Below, piece after piece: positions 1 through 12,656 of a stretch of 64,000 nt of DNA. The notes beneath the pieces were generated by a model that was not told the DNA's origin, searched no databases, and saw only the letters and a list, made by a program, of their open reading frames with translations. The stretch is from Lyophyllum atratum (lineage: Eukaryota > Basidiomycota > Agaricomycetes > Agaricales > Lyophyllaceae): NCBI GenBank assembly GCA_014905825.1, contig JACGCN010000003.1, positions 1,922,001 to 1,986,000 on the forward strand, in the 5' to 3' direction. Made by a program: the position numbers and the translations under genes. The first letter of the stretch is position 1. Every line of letters starts with the position of its first letter.

Positions 1-2171
1 GCTGCAAGGCATTAGCGTTAGAGCTAGGACGATGGCAGAAGAGTTTGGATACTGACAAGCCAATGACCATGGCAAGTGAGACACTGCGCTTGTAGGATCC
101 CTCTACATTGTTTGAAACCCACGCACTGGATCGCCATCAGCGAAGTCCGTATAAGAGGGAAGATAACGTCGGTACGCACATAGTATTCGCTAAAATCCAG
201 TTTAAAAATATTAGCGTTGACGGCCTTGAACTAACTACAGGTGGAACTTACGGATAACGGGATAAATTCCACTGATAACCCATTCGATGAGTCGTAGATT
301 TAGAGCGTATGGAGGTTGCTTACCAAGTGGCCAGGTATACAGCAAAGTAGGATAGGGCCGGTTTTCTTGATGAGATGAGAATAATATAACCCGCGGCGCC
401 TACTCCGTCTCATCATCAAAAGAAACTAAAAGCAACAGAGAAGTGTACAAACCGAGGCACAAAAATCCACTATCACCCTCGAATCAGTATGGCGGTGTGT
501 GATGGGGTAGGGGGACGTACATGTTGAAATATCCTCGATGACCCACTCGGTCCGCAATATAACCTACAATGCAGGTGACAAGACCCGCGAACACGTACAC
601 CGGGACAGTTAGAAGATTAGCGGGGGTGGCCTTGAAGCCTATTTAAATTTGATTTTAATGCTACAATAAGCCGATAAGGTGTCATACCAAGCTATAACGT
701 GATAAATTGTCAGATTCGTGCCCAACCGCAGTGAACTGCACGTACTTGGTTGATGATAGTTGGCAAGAAGAGAGAGAATGCATAGAGGGGCGCGTCACAA
801 CCCATGTATACGACCACTGGTTCCGAAGCATCAATGGGATGACCCACAACAGGTCAAAAAGGCACGTACTCCCTAGCCATGTTTTCCAGTCGCGCAAGCT
901 CTTCCAAATGTACTTCATTTTTAATTTTTCACCAGCAGCACTAAACTGATCGTCACCCTGCAGGCGTCTCACAACGACAGTCCTCTCCGCCTCGGACAAG
1001 AACTTGGCGGTGTCGGGGAAATCTTGAATGATCCAGAACGAAGCTATACCTGCAAGAACGGTAGCTAAACCCTCTAGGACTAAGCAAAAGTTAGAAGTCT
1101 CGTCATGCATATTTGCCATGGCCTGGGCGTACTAAATATCCAAGCCCAGGCAGGTTTGCCGCCAATTCCATCCATCTTCGAGATTGCAGCCTGAGGACTC
1201 CCAGTCATTACAGAGCGTCATGAAAATCAGGGATGCACCGACGGCAAGAAGACCACCGAAGGCGCCCGATACACTAGCCGCCGAGAAAAACACCGCAGCG
1301 CGGATACCAAATTCGGATCGTTTGTACCAGCTAATTCATGATTAGTGTTTCAGAGGAGTGGGAAATGTTCGTAGAGACACACCATGACAGATAGTAATTA
1401 ACGCCGGGGAATAAACCTGCTTCGAACACTCCGAGCATCCATCTCATTCCTGAGAAGCATGGTTGAACGAGGAAGGGAGCGCTCAAAGTAGGAAAGGTAC
1501 CAACCCATAAGGCCACCGAAGTTATGGACTACACCTTGAAGAGTCTTGATCATGTCAGTCGAATGGAGCTGTTCGCTCCCACAGTATGATGCATACCATC
1601 ATTACGCCCCATAACAGCATCAAGAAAGAAAGCCATATGGATGGACGTAGACGTTTTAGGAACACATTGGATGGTACTTCGAAGATGGCGTAACTGAAGA
1701 AGAATATCTGTTGTGCAAGCCTCAGTACGCGTCCTCGTTGAGGTCGCTAGGAAAGAGACTTACCGTTAAAGTAAGGAGGTATTGGTTTTCGGTTATGTGA
1801 AGATCGACGGTCAGGTTATACAGCTATTCCTAAATCAGGACCAGGTCCCTTATCCTCGGTACGAGAAGACACACACCTTTGCACTGAGATTCAGAAGACA
1901 TATTAGCCCTATACGATCGAGTGAGACTATGATAGAGTACATACTTGCCAATACTGGTACGATCAAGGAAGCTAAGCAGGTACAAGAACGACAACCACGG
2001 AACCAAGGCTAGGTCGATTTTCCGCAGTAACTTTCGTTCGTCTACCCCACTGATGTCGACGTGGGCATTATAGAGCGGTACTTGGTGACGCTCATCGAGG
2101 ACAATTGAGCCGGTCTCCTCCTTGCTGAGGCGGTGTTCGGTGCTGGCGGGCGATTCCTTGACGTCGCTCAT
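1..2171 (-). CDS. MFS transporter, anion:cation symporter (ACS) family, partial
   Basis: Plasma-membrane secondary transporter of the Dal5/Tna1-like allantoate, nicotinate or vitamin permease type; the substrate cannot be told. The ATG is at 2171 and the 3' end lies beyond the left edge. Seventeen exons are visible: 1945-2171, 1877-1883, 1764-1823, 1597-1707, 1505-1544, 1383-1449, 1243-1330, 1133-1190, 870-1079, 746-816, 688-691, 531-638, 453-469, 324-402, 252-271, 180-189 and 57-125. Joined, they restore family motifs: DRTSIGNAKLYNL at the end of helix 1, FEAGLFPGVNYYLS, WYKRSEFGIRAA, DFPDTAKFL in the central loop, GFKATPANLL, and VSNNVEGSYKRS near the end. Five exons are 20 nt or shorter (7, 4, 17, 20 and 10 nt). 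I see no stop or frameshift in the visible part. Microexons explain why naive ORFs look broken. The next gene, SUR7-like, lies 2.3 kb away on the other strand. Confidence 0.88.
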
Positions 2172-4467
2172 TGCGGGTAGCAAGAATGGTAGAGAAGCTT
2201 AGAAGTATGGGGCCTTCTAGAGAAAAGCGCTCGTCACCCCAGCCGGTTTTGTAGGATCTGTTAGCCGGAATTGTCCAAACCAGATCACAACGCCAACGTC
2301 CTGCCGTTGGCCCTGTGAGGCACCGCTGATAAGATACGTGCCTAGGAACAACCATGTGCAGAGTTCTTACCTGAAGTCCCAATTAAGATGCCGTCCGACA
2401 CGGTTATGGAGCCTGGAGAGACGTTCGGCTCGCAACGTCCGGCTCGACGTAGTGCTGATCCTAATGTTCGCGACTTGATTTCCCACAAACTTGCATGGTT
2501 TCAGCGTCGGAGGTCCGCTACATCGTCATTGAGCTTTGAAGTACCTCCCAGAATGACAAGGATAAATTGGGTTCACGCGACCATGGGAGACTGCAAGCCA
2601 TGTTTGCACGGATCTGGAAGCGAGTGGTGACAGATGACCTGGCTTCTGATGTCATGTGTGCAAAGAAGCACATCCCCATGGGGCCGTTAAATAGTTGAGC
2701 CGAGTCAAGCCGATCATATATACATCGCAATAGATCGCAATCGGCGTCCGCGAATATTTGACGAAGCTTGGACAGGGCGTAACGACGCGTTCATTTGGCC
2801 TGTACGCGTCAAAAGAGCACGATCTGCCTCAGCGAACGCGAATGATGTAGAGTCTCGCAGACGAACTTTTTCTATAGCGGCCCAGCCATTCCAAGCGGAG
2901 GCCCACTGAAGGCCGTCTAATAGCCCCTTCGACAGAGCCGACGTACGAGGTTTACGAAACTTTTGGCTGTCCTTGTGTTTTGTCGATAGTGATAGTTCAG
3001 GGCGAACTTGTTTGGATAAGAGTTAGACTCATTTAACCGCGGGACCCATCTCGGACTCTGGGTCTCCATGACCCTGCAGGTATAGATTTTAGAGGAAAGT
3101 CTGGTCCAATACCTGAGTGCCATCGATGTTAAGACTCTTTTCCAACTATGCATCGGCCGTGGAGTTTGAATCTAGCGAAATCATGACCCGGTCAGTATCA
3201 GGTTGGTATCAGGGCCTCAGGTCGGCCTTGCTACTATGGGCGTTGCCGCCAGAAGGATGAAAATGTAACGAGCCACTAACCTTAACGTTATACGTGAGAT
3301 ACCTGTTCTTAACGCTCACCGACCCTCCTCTACTCCACTTGAAACTCCTACTTGCGCTGTCGAGCCCATTGCCGATATCTGTTCGTCCACATACACTGTC
3401 ATCAAGTCTCATGTACCCTTCGATGGCCCTAGTGCACTGCAGTGTTACAATTCGATCATAAAAATCGTGGGTCGGCTTTCTGCGTTCTCGAAGCCATTAT
3501 AATGCCCAACTCCATTCAAGTCGTTCGAGGTCATATTTTCCTTGTCCCTGAACAGGGATATAGCAGGATGCGAAGGACGAGATGTCAGAATTGTTATGCC
3601 AGTACTGTTCTCCGCGATGCTCTACACCGCTTGGGGAGGCCAGCCTAAAAAGATTTATCTACGGTCGACGAGCAGCCATAAAAGATGAGATGGATGGCGT
3701 ACTAGAAAACGCATTCGCGAACAAACTCGTTGCGCCGTGGGCACATTACCATTTACAGCTCTACCACCTCAAGTGCTCAGCGCTCAGAGGCAGCAAGAAA
3801 TATCGAGACGAGCTTGGAATGGATGACAGCGGATAAGTACGCTGAGTCAGGGTGCCATAGGGACTGCAGAGGGGTTGCAAGTCAAGCTAGTACCGCATTC
3901 GTGACGATATCTGGGAACCATCGAAAATGGGTGTTGTCAAAGTGCTGGTGGGAATACATGGTCGCGGCAGGCACTCGTTAGCAGAAAGGGTGTCAGGTAC
4001 ATATATACGGGAACCGATCCTGACTTGATGGATGATGCTCTCGGGAAAGCCAGTGGATGTGCCAGGTTTTGTCGGGGTCGAGCGGCCAAGAAAATGAGGG
4101 TGTTTGCAAGCGCGTTTGCCGAAGTCGACAAAGCTGCCGCTGATGCCGAGTTATCGTTCAATCGATATCCGACCACACTTCATACAAGGCAGCTGAAGGT
4201 CGCGCTTGAGGTAAAAAAGGGTAAAAATCGTGAGGTCACTCAGTGACTTGTTTTGCCTGTCATTGTCAATGATTAAACAATGCACCATCTAATCTTATCT
4301 TTCGGTGACTTCTTCACATCCGACTTGGTTGAACGAGAACTATGGTCAACGGAATGGTCCCTGGCGGCGTGTATGTTGAAAAATGCTCGCAGCCTGCAGG
4401 GGCTCTTCTTCTCTACGTCCGCCGTCCGAAAGGTTGCTAAATCCAATCTGAAAGGGCTTCAGCAGCT
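2172..4467. other. Intergenic stretch, no convincing gene
   Basis: About 2.3 kb between the divergent transporter and SUR7-like genes. It holds only short open frames on both strands (for example plus-strand 3582-3836 and 4025-4246, the latter rich in Ala and Lys). None carries a motif I recognise, and I could not join them across plausible introns into a conserved protein. A small intron-rich gene between about 3440 and 4250 cannot be excluded. The ends must hold the promoters of the two flanking genes. Confidence 0.5.
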
Positions 4468-5476
4468 ATGCCGTGTATCATAAACGCCCAGACAAGCGCC
4501 ATACCAGCCGTGCTGTTGGGCCTCGGTACCGTGTGCCTCCTGCTTTCTTGCCTTTCAGCTCCAATTATCGACGGTGTCCAAGTCTTTCGCCTCATTGCCA
4601 ATATCGGGGGCGCGAATCAATATGTCGACGTCGGTATCTGGGGTCATTGCGTCGTCCATATCAGAGGGTGTGTCTACCTCGGAAGTTGCTCTGTCACTGT
4701 CAAACTACTGACATTTTGGTTCGTAGGCTTGTTGGATTTGGTCGCACCGCTACTGGAGAATGCTCAAGGGTGAAGTACGGCTTCACTCTCGACGGGGTAG
4801 TGACGGCTGCATTGTGAGTTCGCTCTTGCCATAATACACGGACCACTCTTAACTATGTCTCTGAAAATATTCAGGCATGCTCCTGAGACGCTTCAGACCG
4901 TCTTACACAAAGGACACACCATGGCTCTCATCGTGTACCCCATAGGTGCTCAAAACCTCCGTTGGGATCCGATAATTGAGGTGCTAACATCTTGTGACCT
5001 CCAGCCACCTTGTTCACGCTTCTCTCTTTCATGATGCTGCTTGCACTTTGGTTGTCCATGCGTTATCCCAAGCAAGGTTCCACAATCGGTGTCAAAAGCG
5101 CCACCGCCGTGCTCGTATTCAACATCTTTTCCACTCTTCTTTCATTCCTTGCCTTTTTCCTCGTGATTGCTGTAGTCACCATGGTGAAATCCAAGGTAGG
5201 AAAAATCAACCAGACGAGAAACCTACGTCTAAAGTGGGGCAATGTGGTACGTCCACTTTTGCGACTATTACAATACTCGCTGTCTGTCTGACGAGGCTAC
5301 GGTGCCTTATGTAGGCGTGGCTGACGGGTATTGCGTGTATTGGCCATATCTACACCTGGATCTTCCTCCACGCCATCCGTAAGCAAGCTCAGAAAATGAA
5401 ACACGCAAGGAAGCACGAAAGCTATGGATCAGCCTTTGTTCCCGATATTTCGGGGCCGCCTGCGTATAACGCCTGA
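4468..5476 (+). CDS. SUR7/PalI family membrane protein
   Basis: Predicted four-helix membrane protein of the SUR7/PalI (Rim9) family, whose members act in eisosome domains or in ambient-pH signalling at the plasma membrane. Exons 4468-4667, 4727-4813, 4875-4945, 5005-5246 and 5315-5476 add up to 253 residues in one frame. Helix 1 is near residues 12-35 (PAVLLGLGTVCLLLSCL). The extracellular loop carries the family's G-x-W-G..C stretch (GIWGHC), then GECSRVKYGF. Three further hydrophobic segments follow (LFTLLSFMMLLALWL, VLVFNIFSTLLSFLAFF and WLTGIACIGHIYTWIF). The short cytosolic tail ends in GPPAYNA. The first donor site is the least certain junction. Which branch of the family it belongs to cannot be settled from sequence alone. 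Confidence 0.8.
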
Positions 5477-6269
5477 GGGAACTTACTACTCATTCTTGTG
5501 AAGTTCGCGTCCTTGTTAGCATGTTTGTTTACTTTTACTCCAATGGAGCGCTCCAATGGAACGTGCTATTTTGCTCAACTGATGATGTTGAATATGGAGC
5601 CACGCTTCGCATGGAACAGTCGAAGCCTTCATCCAAGATGTTTTCGGACGCCTTAAATATCAATTGCGAGATCCTATTTATACTAGAACCAAAGACACCG
5701 ATAGTACACTACGTACAGGGCTTGCCAAAGGAGGCGCTGACGCTACAAAAGGGCTATGTACAGGATTATTAATATCACGAATAAACGTTTACAACACCAT
5801 GACCGCCGGCAGAAGGGGAATACGAGGAGTGGTAGAATGGAGACGGGAGCACTGACAAACTAACGATGCGAGATGATCCAGTGTATGTGTATGGAGGGGT
5901 TTATGCGTATGGGTGTACGTTTAGAATGTGAGGTGGTATTAAGTAAAGTGCATGTCGGAGAAAAGATGCAGAGACTCGGACATTCAATCAGTCCATCAAG
6001 AAGAGTGAACAAGAGGCAGTAGAAGGTATGTAAGCCTGGTTGGAGAGGATTAAAGAAATTCGGGCGGTGGGGAAATCGAGAGGCGTGGATGGGTCATGGA
6101 GGTATATTGGATATTCGTGATAGAACGTACACCCGTCCAATTAAACTCGCCGCAATAATCACTGCGGAGTTGGCCGGGTTGGGTCGCATCTGGAAAGACA
6201 AAGTTCAGCAAGCCAAGCGCACCACCAAGCCACGAAGAACTTACATTAAATAAAGCGAGGCCCAGAACA
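5477..6269. other. Convergent intergenic region, nothing recognised
   Basis: The SUR7-like gene ends at 5476 and the Reg1-like gene (opposite strand) ends at 6270, so this is shared 3' flanking sequence. Short frames occur (5521-5772, 5664-5855) but have no motif and no plausible splicing partner. It should contain both polyadenylation regions. Confidence 0.5.
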
Positions 6270-9200
6270 TTATGATTGTCCCGAGTGATTCCAGAAGCCC
6301 AAAAAGGCTCCGGCAGAGGAGACAATATCCACGGCCTTGCCAACGATGGTTGGCTCACCTCGTGTTGGACTCGTGGGGCTACGGGGTGATGTAGGCGAAG
6401 ATGGTGTAGACTGCTCTCCGCGCGGTGGGGATATACTGTATGATGTACTTGGCTTCGCAGGATGCGGTGCAGGCACAGACAACGGCGACTTCGCCTTGGT
6501 GGTATATGTTGGTGTGGAATGCGCACCAGGCGCCTTGTCGAGAGATGGTGCAGAAATGGCGGCAGGAACTGGTTGCATGAATATGATGGGCGAATTGGAA
6601 GGAGTCGGCTGGAGGTTACGTTGTGCCTCTTCAGCCCTTCGGACGTCGATTGGCATTGACCCTGGTGTGGGCGCCGGCAAGCTCTCCTCGACGAGAGGGG
6701 TCGGATTGGACGGCACCACGGTCATGGTGCTGCTTGTGGTCGAGCATGACGACGAAGACGAGGAGGAGGTAGATTTTGTGGACACTCCAAGACGGAGGAT
6801 GTGATCATCCACCGCCGATGCTGGCGGGTGCTGCAGGGGCGCCGTCGAGGCGGGAGACACCCTTAGTAGACTATCCTGCACCCCATCCGGGCTCACACTC
6901 TGGCTCTGGCTGAGCTTCTTCGCCTCGGACCGATCCCTCCCTCTGGATCGCTCTCTCTCCCCGCCTCTCTTTTCCTTCTCCCTCTCCCGTTCTCTTTCCC
7001 TCTCCCGATCAAGGCGCCCGCCCGCGTAGGCTCCCGCGACATTCCCGAACTCGATCCCATCGGGTGACAGACTTCCAATCGACGAACTATGCTGGCCCGT
7101 GGAACGATCGCGATCTGACAAAGAGGAGGACGCCGTCCGCGTGCTCGACCGGCCACGGGTATGCTGCTGTTGAATCTGACCAAGATCCTGATGTGAAGAC
7201 GACCCGCGTCCCCGCGGCGGCGGCGACAGGAGGGTCCCACATATGGACGCGGGTGCCGACCCCGACGTCGGCACACCAGGGAAGTCCGACATGCTTTTGC
7301 GCAAGGGGACCGGAACGGGCGCGTGCACCTGGGGTAGAGGCACCGAGGGAGACGCACCGGCGATCAGGGATGTCGACGGAGAAATTAGGGCTGGGGAAGG
7401 TGTTCTCGACCTCGAGCGTGATCGTGATTTAGATCGTTCACGTTGCTCTACATCACCCCGCTGCCCAGGGCTACCTGCAGCCACACCACGCCCCCTGTTG
7501 CTTTCCGTGCCTGAAGCAATTCGTCCTAGGAACGAGGACGACGAGGACCGGCGCGGGGGGAAGTCCTCACCGAGGTCAGGCCCACCGAAGTAGTCGTATG
7601 CGTCGTGCCGAACAACCACCGTTGGAACGGGGGCGCCCATGTGCACGCCGCGCGCTGCAGGATCTACATCGTCGCCGTCGGCCTCATCATCGCCGACGCT
7701 AAATAGCGTTGTTCGCCGGCGATACACGTCCTGATCATCATTCCCAAAACCATCTTCATGGTCCTCCATCACCTCTCTTGCCGCCCCTTTCCTACTTCTC
7801 GTCCCCTCCCTCTCCACCTCTTTCTCCCTCGCTTCTCTTTCTCTCTCCCTTACAAACATCCTCTGCTCCCTCTCCCTATCTCCTTCTCTGCCCGCCCTCA
7901 AGCTATAATTGCTCCCAAACGGTGGCACATACACCAACTCCACCGGCGTCTGGCCACCCTCCCCGTCGCTCTCTTCAACACCCCTCCCCTTTCCTTTCGG
8001 GATCGCCGTATTCGTGGACCACCATCTCGATCCACCTCCGCCCCATAGACCATCGTCACTACCGCCCTCGTCACCAAAGCCTTCGACCCATCCACCCGGG
8101 GCGTGGCCAAAGTACCCATTCGGGCCGGTCTTGAGGATCGTTGGGGCGATTGGAGCAATAGTTACGTGTGTCGGCTGTGGTGGTGGGCTGGCGGCGTCAG
8201 GACGTTCACCAGCGGGCGTCCGAATGAGTGGAGGCGCAACGCGGCGGTGCCTCCGTGAGCCAGTAGTAGTAGTAGATGAAGGGCGATGAGAGATGGGGCG
8301 GTAAGTGCTGGTGGTGCTTGTGCTGAGGCGGCGATGGGGCTTTTGTCCGGTGCGATCGGGGGAGCCTGAGGTAGAGGAAGTGGAATTGGATATGGAGGTT
8401 GAAGTGGAAGCGGAGGATGAGGAAGAGGCGGTGGACTGGGATCGAGGGGAGGATTTTGCATAGGTGCCAAAGGAAGAACGCATCTCGATTATACCATCCC
8501 CTTCCTCGTCCTCATTGCCACCATCCTCTTCACCCACTCCTTCGTCACAATCGTAGGAATCAGAGTCACTACCCGATACGGCGCTGTATCGCTCGTCCCA
8601 CATCGAAAGAGAGACTGCTTCTGCTTCGTCTTCAGAGTCCTCCTCTGCATCCTCCTCGTATCTGGGGAAAAGGAGCAAACAGGAAAATGATTAGTAAGAT
8701 TGCCAACGAGATGTCAAAGTGAAGGAGATGTTCATGAACATGGTAAGGGAAGATGAAAGAAGGCGATGGTTTTGGGAAAATATAGCGCATATACTCACCC
8801 ATCATCGTACCCCCAAGGGTTCCTTCCGTGTGGATATCTTCCAGCCACCCCGTGATGCACAAATTCCTCTTCATCATCTTCATAAATCTCCTCCCCTTCA
8901 TCGCCAGCGTCATCGGACCTTGTCTTTGGTTTCTCAATCGCGATACACTGTTCCACAAACGTGTTGAAGGATATATGACGCTTCTTCTGGCCCTGCCCAT
9001 TAGTTTGACTGGGAGCGGCTGAGGCAGCAGCGCTATCGGAGCTTTGATTTGAATTGCTGAAGTAACCTTCGAGGTTGGTAGGGCTGTAGGCGACCGCTCC
9101 AGGGTGTTGATGGGCAGGCGGGTCGATCCTGGGGGGCGAGTCTTTCCGGAAGGTGCGGCTGGGTCCCCATCGCGTTATGTAGGTATCACTCTTGGTATGT

Positions 9201-9819
9201 GTCAAGGCCGGGCGGCTACGTTTGTCAGCTCCACCCGGCTCTTCGGGAAGTTGGAGGGGTAAAGGGAGTGATGGGTATTCAGCTTCATCTTCTGACTCTG
9301 CAGGACTGAAGACGGGACTGGTTGGGAGGTCACTGGTGAGCAGCTGGCTGATGCTGCGATGTTTCAGGATGGGTTTGGTAGTCGGAATGGTGGATGTCGA
9401 GAGGTCGAGGGCAGTAGCGTCGGTTATGGCTGGTTTGGGCGGTGGACTCCAGTCGACCGCGGTGTGCAGAGGGCCATATAACCATGTCACGTCGGAATCT
9501 TTGAGCCTGTGCGTTGTTTAGAGTAAGACAAGAAGAGCTTGGCGTTGACAACGCACCAGTTAAGTGTCTCTGGCGTAACAGTGCCGAGACCGTTGCGCTG
9601 TTTCCACCAGGTGCGCCAGCTGGCGTTTTCTAGTCTGATGCCGTTGGCGATCTCGTTCTTTTGACGAGTCATGTTCCTCCATGAACGCCAGACATCTTCT
9701 TCCTCCCAGTTGTGGGAGAGATAATCAACTTGACCCCGAGGGAGAGTGGAGACGGAGGAGTCGTCAGGAATAGAGTTGGAGACGACGGAAACAAGAAGGA
9801 CAGGCAGGTAGTTGGCCAT
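6270..9819 (-). CDS. Reg1-like PP1 regulatory subunit (DUF1752/AreA GATA-like N-terminal domain)
   Basis: Three exons (8799-9506 and 9557-9819 plus 6270-8661) give 1120 residues. Residues about 35-95 hold the DUF1752 signature: HNWEEEDVWRSWRNM, ENASWRTWWKQRNGL and LNWLKDSDVTWLYGP. A short conserved basic block, KPILKHRSISQLL, follows. Near residue 265 is KRHISFNTFVEQCIAI, an RVxF-like docking site for the catalytic subunit of protein phosphatase 1, as in yeast Reg1, which directs Glc7 to Snf1 in glucose repression. The remaining 800 residues are low complexity: acidic EEDAEEDSEDEAE, Ser-rich and Arg-Glu runs, then Pro-rich sequence, ending at a short hydrophobic GAFLGFW tail. The start at 9819 is the first ATG before the conserved domain. 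The role in carbon signalling is inferred from the family. Large overlapping frames on the plus strand are shadows of the low-complexity DNA. Confidence 0.82.
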
Positions 9820-10588
9820 CGTTGAGGATGGGAAGGAACGACCGACTCGAGTGGAGCTCACCACCGACAACGTCGAGGACAGGTGCAGAAAAGAAGGACA
9901 GGATTCCCAACAGGAACAGACAGAAGTCGAACCAAAATCGGATGATTTTTCGATCTCAGCCTGATCGCTCCGAATTTTCCGCATGATACTTCGCCCCCAA
10001 AGTCAGACAGATGCATACATCATACACGACTCAAATTCGCACACGAATGTATCGGATCTAGTGCTACCGCTAGGACGGAACTTGCCACGGAACATAGGCA
10101 TTGCACACCCAACAGACACTGTGAATTGTCCAAATGGCACAACCCTGGCGTCGTGGCACTGGTTTCCGGCCACCATCAACTCCGATCGGCAACGTGGTAC
10201 AAATAGGGCCCGGCGGCCCGTTCCATGCCGCAACCCGCTCCGATCACCTTTTTTTCAGGTGTTTGTCGGTCAGTTTATAAGACACCTGCTCCAAACAAGG
10301 AAAATCCATTGCCCGAAACGAAACCCGGATCAAGGAAGCTCAGCCTTCTAAGTATGTCTGGGACGCCCACAGGTCTCCAAAGGTGCACCAAGTCTACCCC
10401 AATATGGGGTGGGAGGCCTCCTACCCCGCACTTTATTCGCTCGCGTCCTCCACGGAGATGCTGTCAACCTGAAATCACAGGCTCGGATCCTCCCATACAA
10501 AATGAATCCTGAGTTGGGTCCATTTATCCATTTCAAGAGGCACGTGTAAAAAATATGTCCAGAGCACCAGTCACAATGCACGTTGAGA
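9820..10588. other. Intergenic region between Reg1-like and monooxygenase genes
   Basis: Upstream (promoter) side of the Reg1-like gene and downstream side of the monooxygenase gene, both on the minus strand. Only short unconserved frames are present. I see no repeat or RNA gene. Confidence 0.5.
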
Positions 10589-12656
10589 CTACAGAAATTG
10601 TACAACCTCATCCCTCTTTATAGTGCCCGATGTATTAATCGCCTTCAACGCCTTCTTCCGTCCTAAAAATGGCGAATCGTCCTGGTCGCGTACATAATAC
10701 GACCAATCCGCCGTCGCGTCCAACTCCGTTTGCGAAAACCCGTTCCCGAGCCATGCGAAGCGGTTCCCCTTATATCTAATGTTCCAATCCTCGTACCGTG
10801 GGTCGGCGATGGCCTCCAGGTAGTGCAGCGTGCTCCCTGGCCATAATGCGCTGACCTTGCCCGAGCTACTGTTTGACTTGTACCACGACCGGCAGTCGTG
10901 CTCCCACACCGTGCCTTTCATAAACTGGTTCTTGTGCGCGATGAAGTCCTCTACGGCCTCGCGCTTTGGTACAAAAGTCCGGATGTTCTCCGTCTGCCAT
11001 CGATTTGCCAGCTTCAGGATGTAATCGATTTGCGCCTCTGCCATGTGATTCGTCAGAAATGAATAAAGCAGGTAAAACAAGTAGATCCTCCACACCCATG
11101 AAACACAGCACCGGACCATTCCCGATCGGACTGTTGGGCCCAATGACCAAGAAATAATTGGGGAACCCTGCAACTGCCATCCCTAGGTACGACTTCGCCT
11201 CTTCCGCCCACTCTTCCTTCATGCTTCGACCGTCCTCACCTATGACCCCAAAACGAGGCATGTATGACGTGTCGAACCCCGTCGCGCATATGAGCACGTC
11301 CAGTTCATGCTCCTTCCCATCCGCTACACTCACACATCCCTTCTCCGTAACGCATGCAATCTCACCATATACAACCTCCACGTTCTCTTTACCCAGCCCC
11401 TCCAGGTACCCCACGCCTGGAGTGATCCGCCGGCACCCCACACCAAACTTCGGTATCAGGGCCGGTGCGAGCCCTTCCGCCCTTCCCTGCAATCTCTCCC
11501 GCATCTGCTGCGTCATTGCGCCAAAGGCCGACTCCTGCACGGCCGAGCCCGCAAGGAACATTGGGAATATTGCATTCGTGCTGTCCTCCTGCTTTTTGCG
11601 GTACGCGAGGTGCGCGGCAGGGTCGGCCTTGAAGGTCGCGAGTTCTTCAGGCGAGTAGAGGTGCTGCTCGAAGCCTTGCGCCGCCACGACCCAGGTAGGG
11701 CGTCGAATGAACGTTGTAAGTTTCGCAACTTTAGGCTGGATCGCAGCCAGAACTTGGATGCCGGATGACCTACAGAATCATGACGTCAACGTGTGTCCCT
11801 GCTCAAATTCAAAATCATAAATATCAGATGCGCCGCACCCGTTTCCAATAAGCCCCACTCTTTTCCCAGTAAGGTCAATGGAGCGATCCCATCTGGCAGT
11901 GTGCAGCAGCATCCCCCGAAATTCCTGAAGGCCTGTGATATCTGGCCACCGCCAGTCATTTAGTACGCCCGCCGCATTGACCAAGATATCCGCGCGATCA
12001 TGCAGCTTCTCTCCAGTGGCGAGATTCGTGACGTCAATGTCCCAAGCGTCTTCTGTGGCATTCCACGTGGCGTCCGAGACGAGGTGCTGTAGCTTGATGT
12101 ATTTGCGTAGCGAGTGTTTGGACGCGAAGGCCTCAAAGTAAGCCTGGATTTCATCCGAGCCGGCGTACACAGCCGACCAGTCAACCTTTGGCTCGAAGCT
12201 CCAAGTGTACGTGTGTGCAGGGATATCGCATGCGCATCTATACATCTATGATTTTAAACAGTTACGCCCGTGCACAGCGAGGGATACGCACCCCGGGTAT
12301 TTGTTCTCAAACCACGTCCCCGAAATCTGCTCGTTCTTCTCGTACAATACGAGCTCGAAGTTCTCGAACGACCGCTGGAGCTTGTAGGCTAGGAGGAGCC
12401 CGGATGCCCCTGCACCAACACATACAATCTTCATGTGGCGCTCTGCATGGATAGGGTCGTTCAACCGTGGATGGGCATCCTCGTGAAAGTCATCACTGCC
12501 ATTCTCATGCGCGTGATGCGCTTCATTGCCGTTTGTGTCTGCATGCGCCGTTCCATTCGTTACAGTGGGGGCGTCGTTCGAAAAGAAGTGGAAGGCGGAT
12601 GAAACAAGGGAGATGATGGAATTGAGAGGTAAAGAGTACCAGTGATCGTTCGCCAT
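10589..12656 (-). CDS. Baeyer-Villiger/FMO-type flavin monooxygenase
   Basis: Predicted FAD- and NADPH-dependent monooxygenase that inserts oxygen into ketones or hydroxylates heteroatoms. Four exons (12292-12656, 11839-12237, 11096-11769, 10589-11037) close to 628 residues. The FAD Rossmann motif CVGAGASG is near residue 87 and is followed by the typical YEKNEQISGTWFENKYPG. The Baeyer-Villiger fingerprint F-x-G-x3-H-x3-W is present as FRGMLLHTARW. The second, NADPH-binding GxGxxG is GLIGNGSSGIQ, and the ATGF motif is CATGFDTSYMPRFG. The C-terminal part resembles fungal cycloalkanone or steroid monooxygenases. The start is the only ATG in frame upstream of the flavin domain (12656). The first 80 residues are not conserved and include a Ser/Phe-rich hydrophobic stretch. 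A Copia element sits 495 bp upstream. The substrate is unknown. Confidence 0.88.

Noticed and set aside
7709..8134. Pro-rich plus-strand frame
   Set aside because: Antisense of the low-complexity region of the Reg1-like gene.
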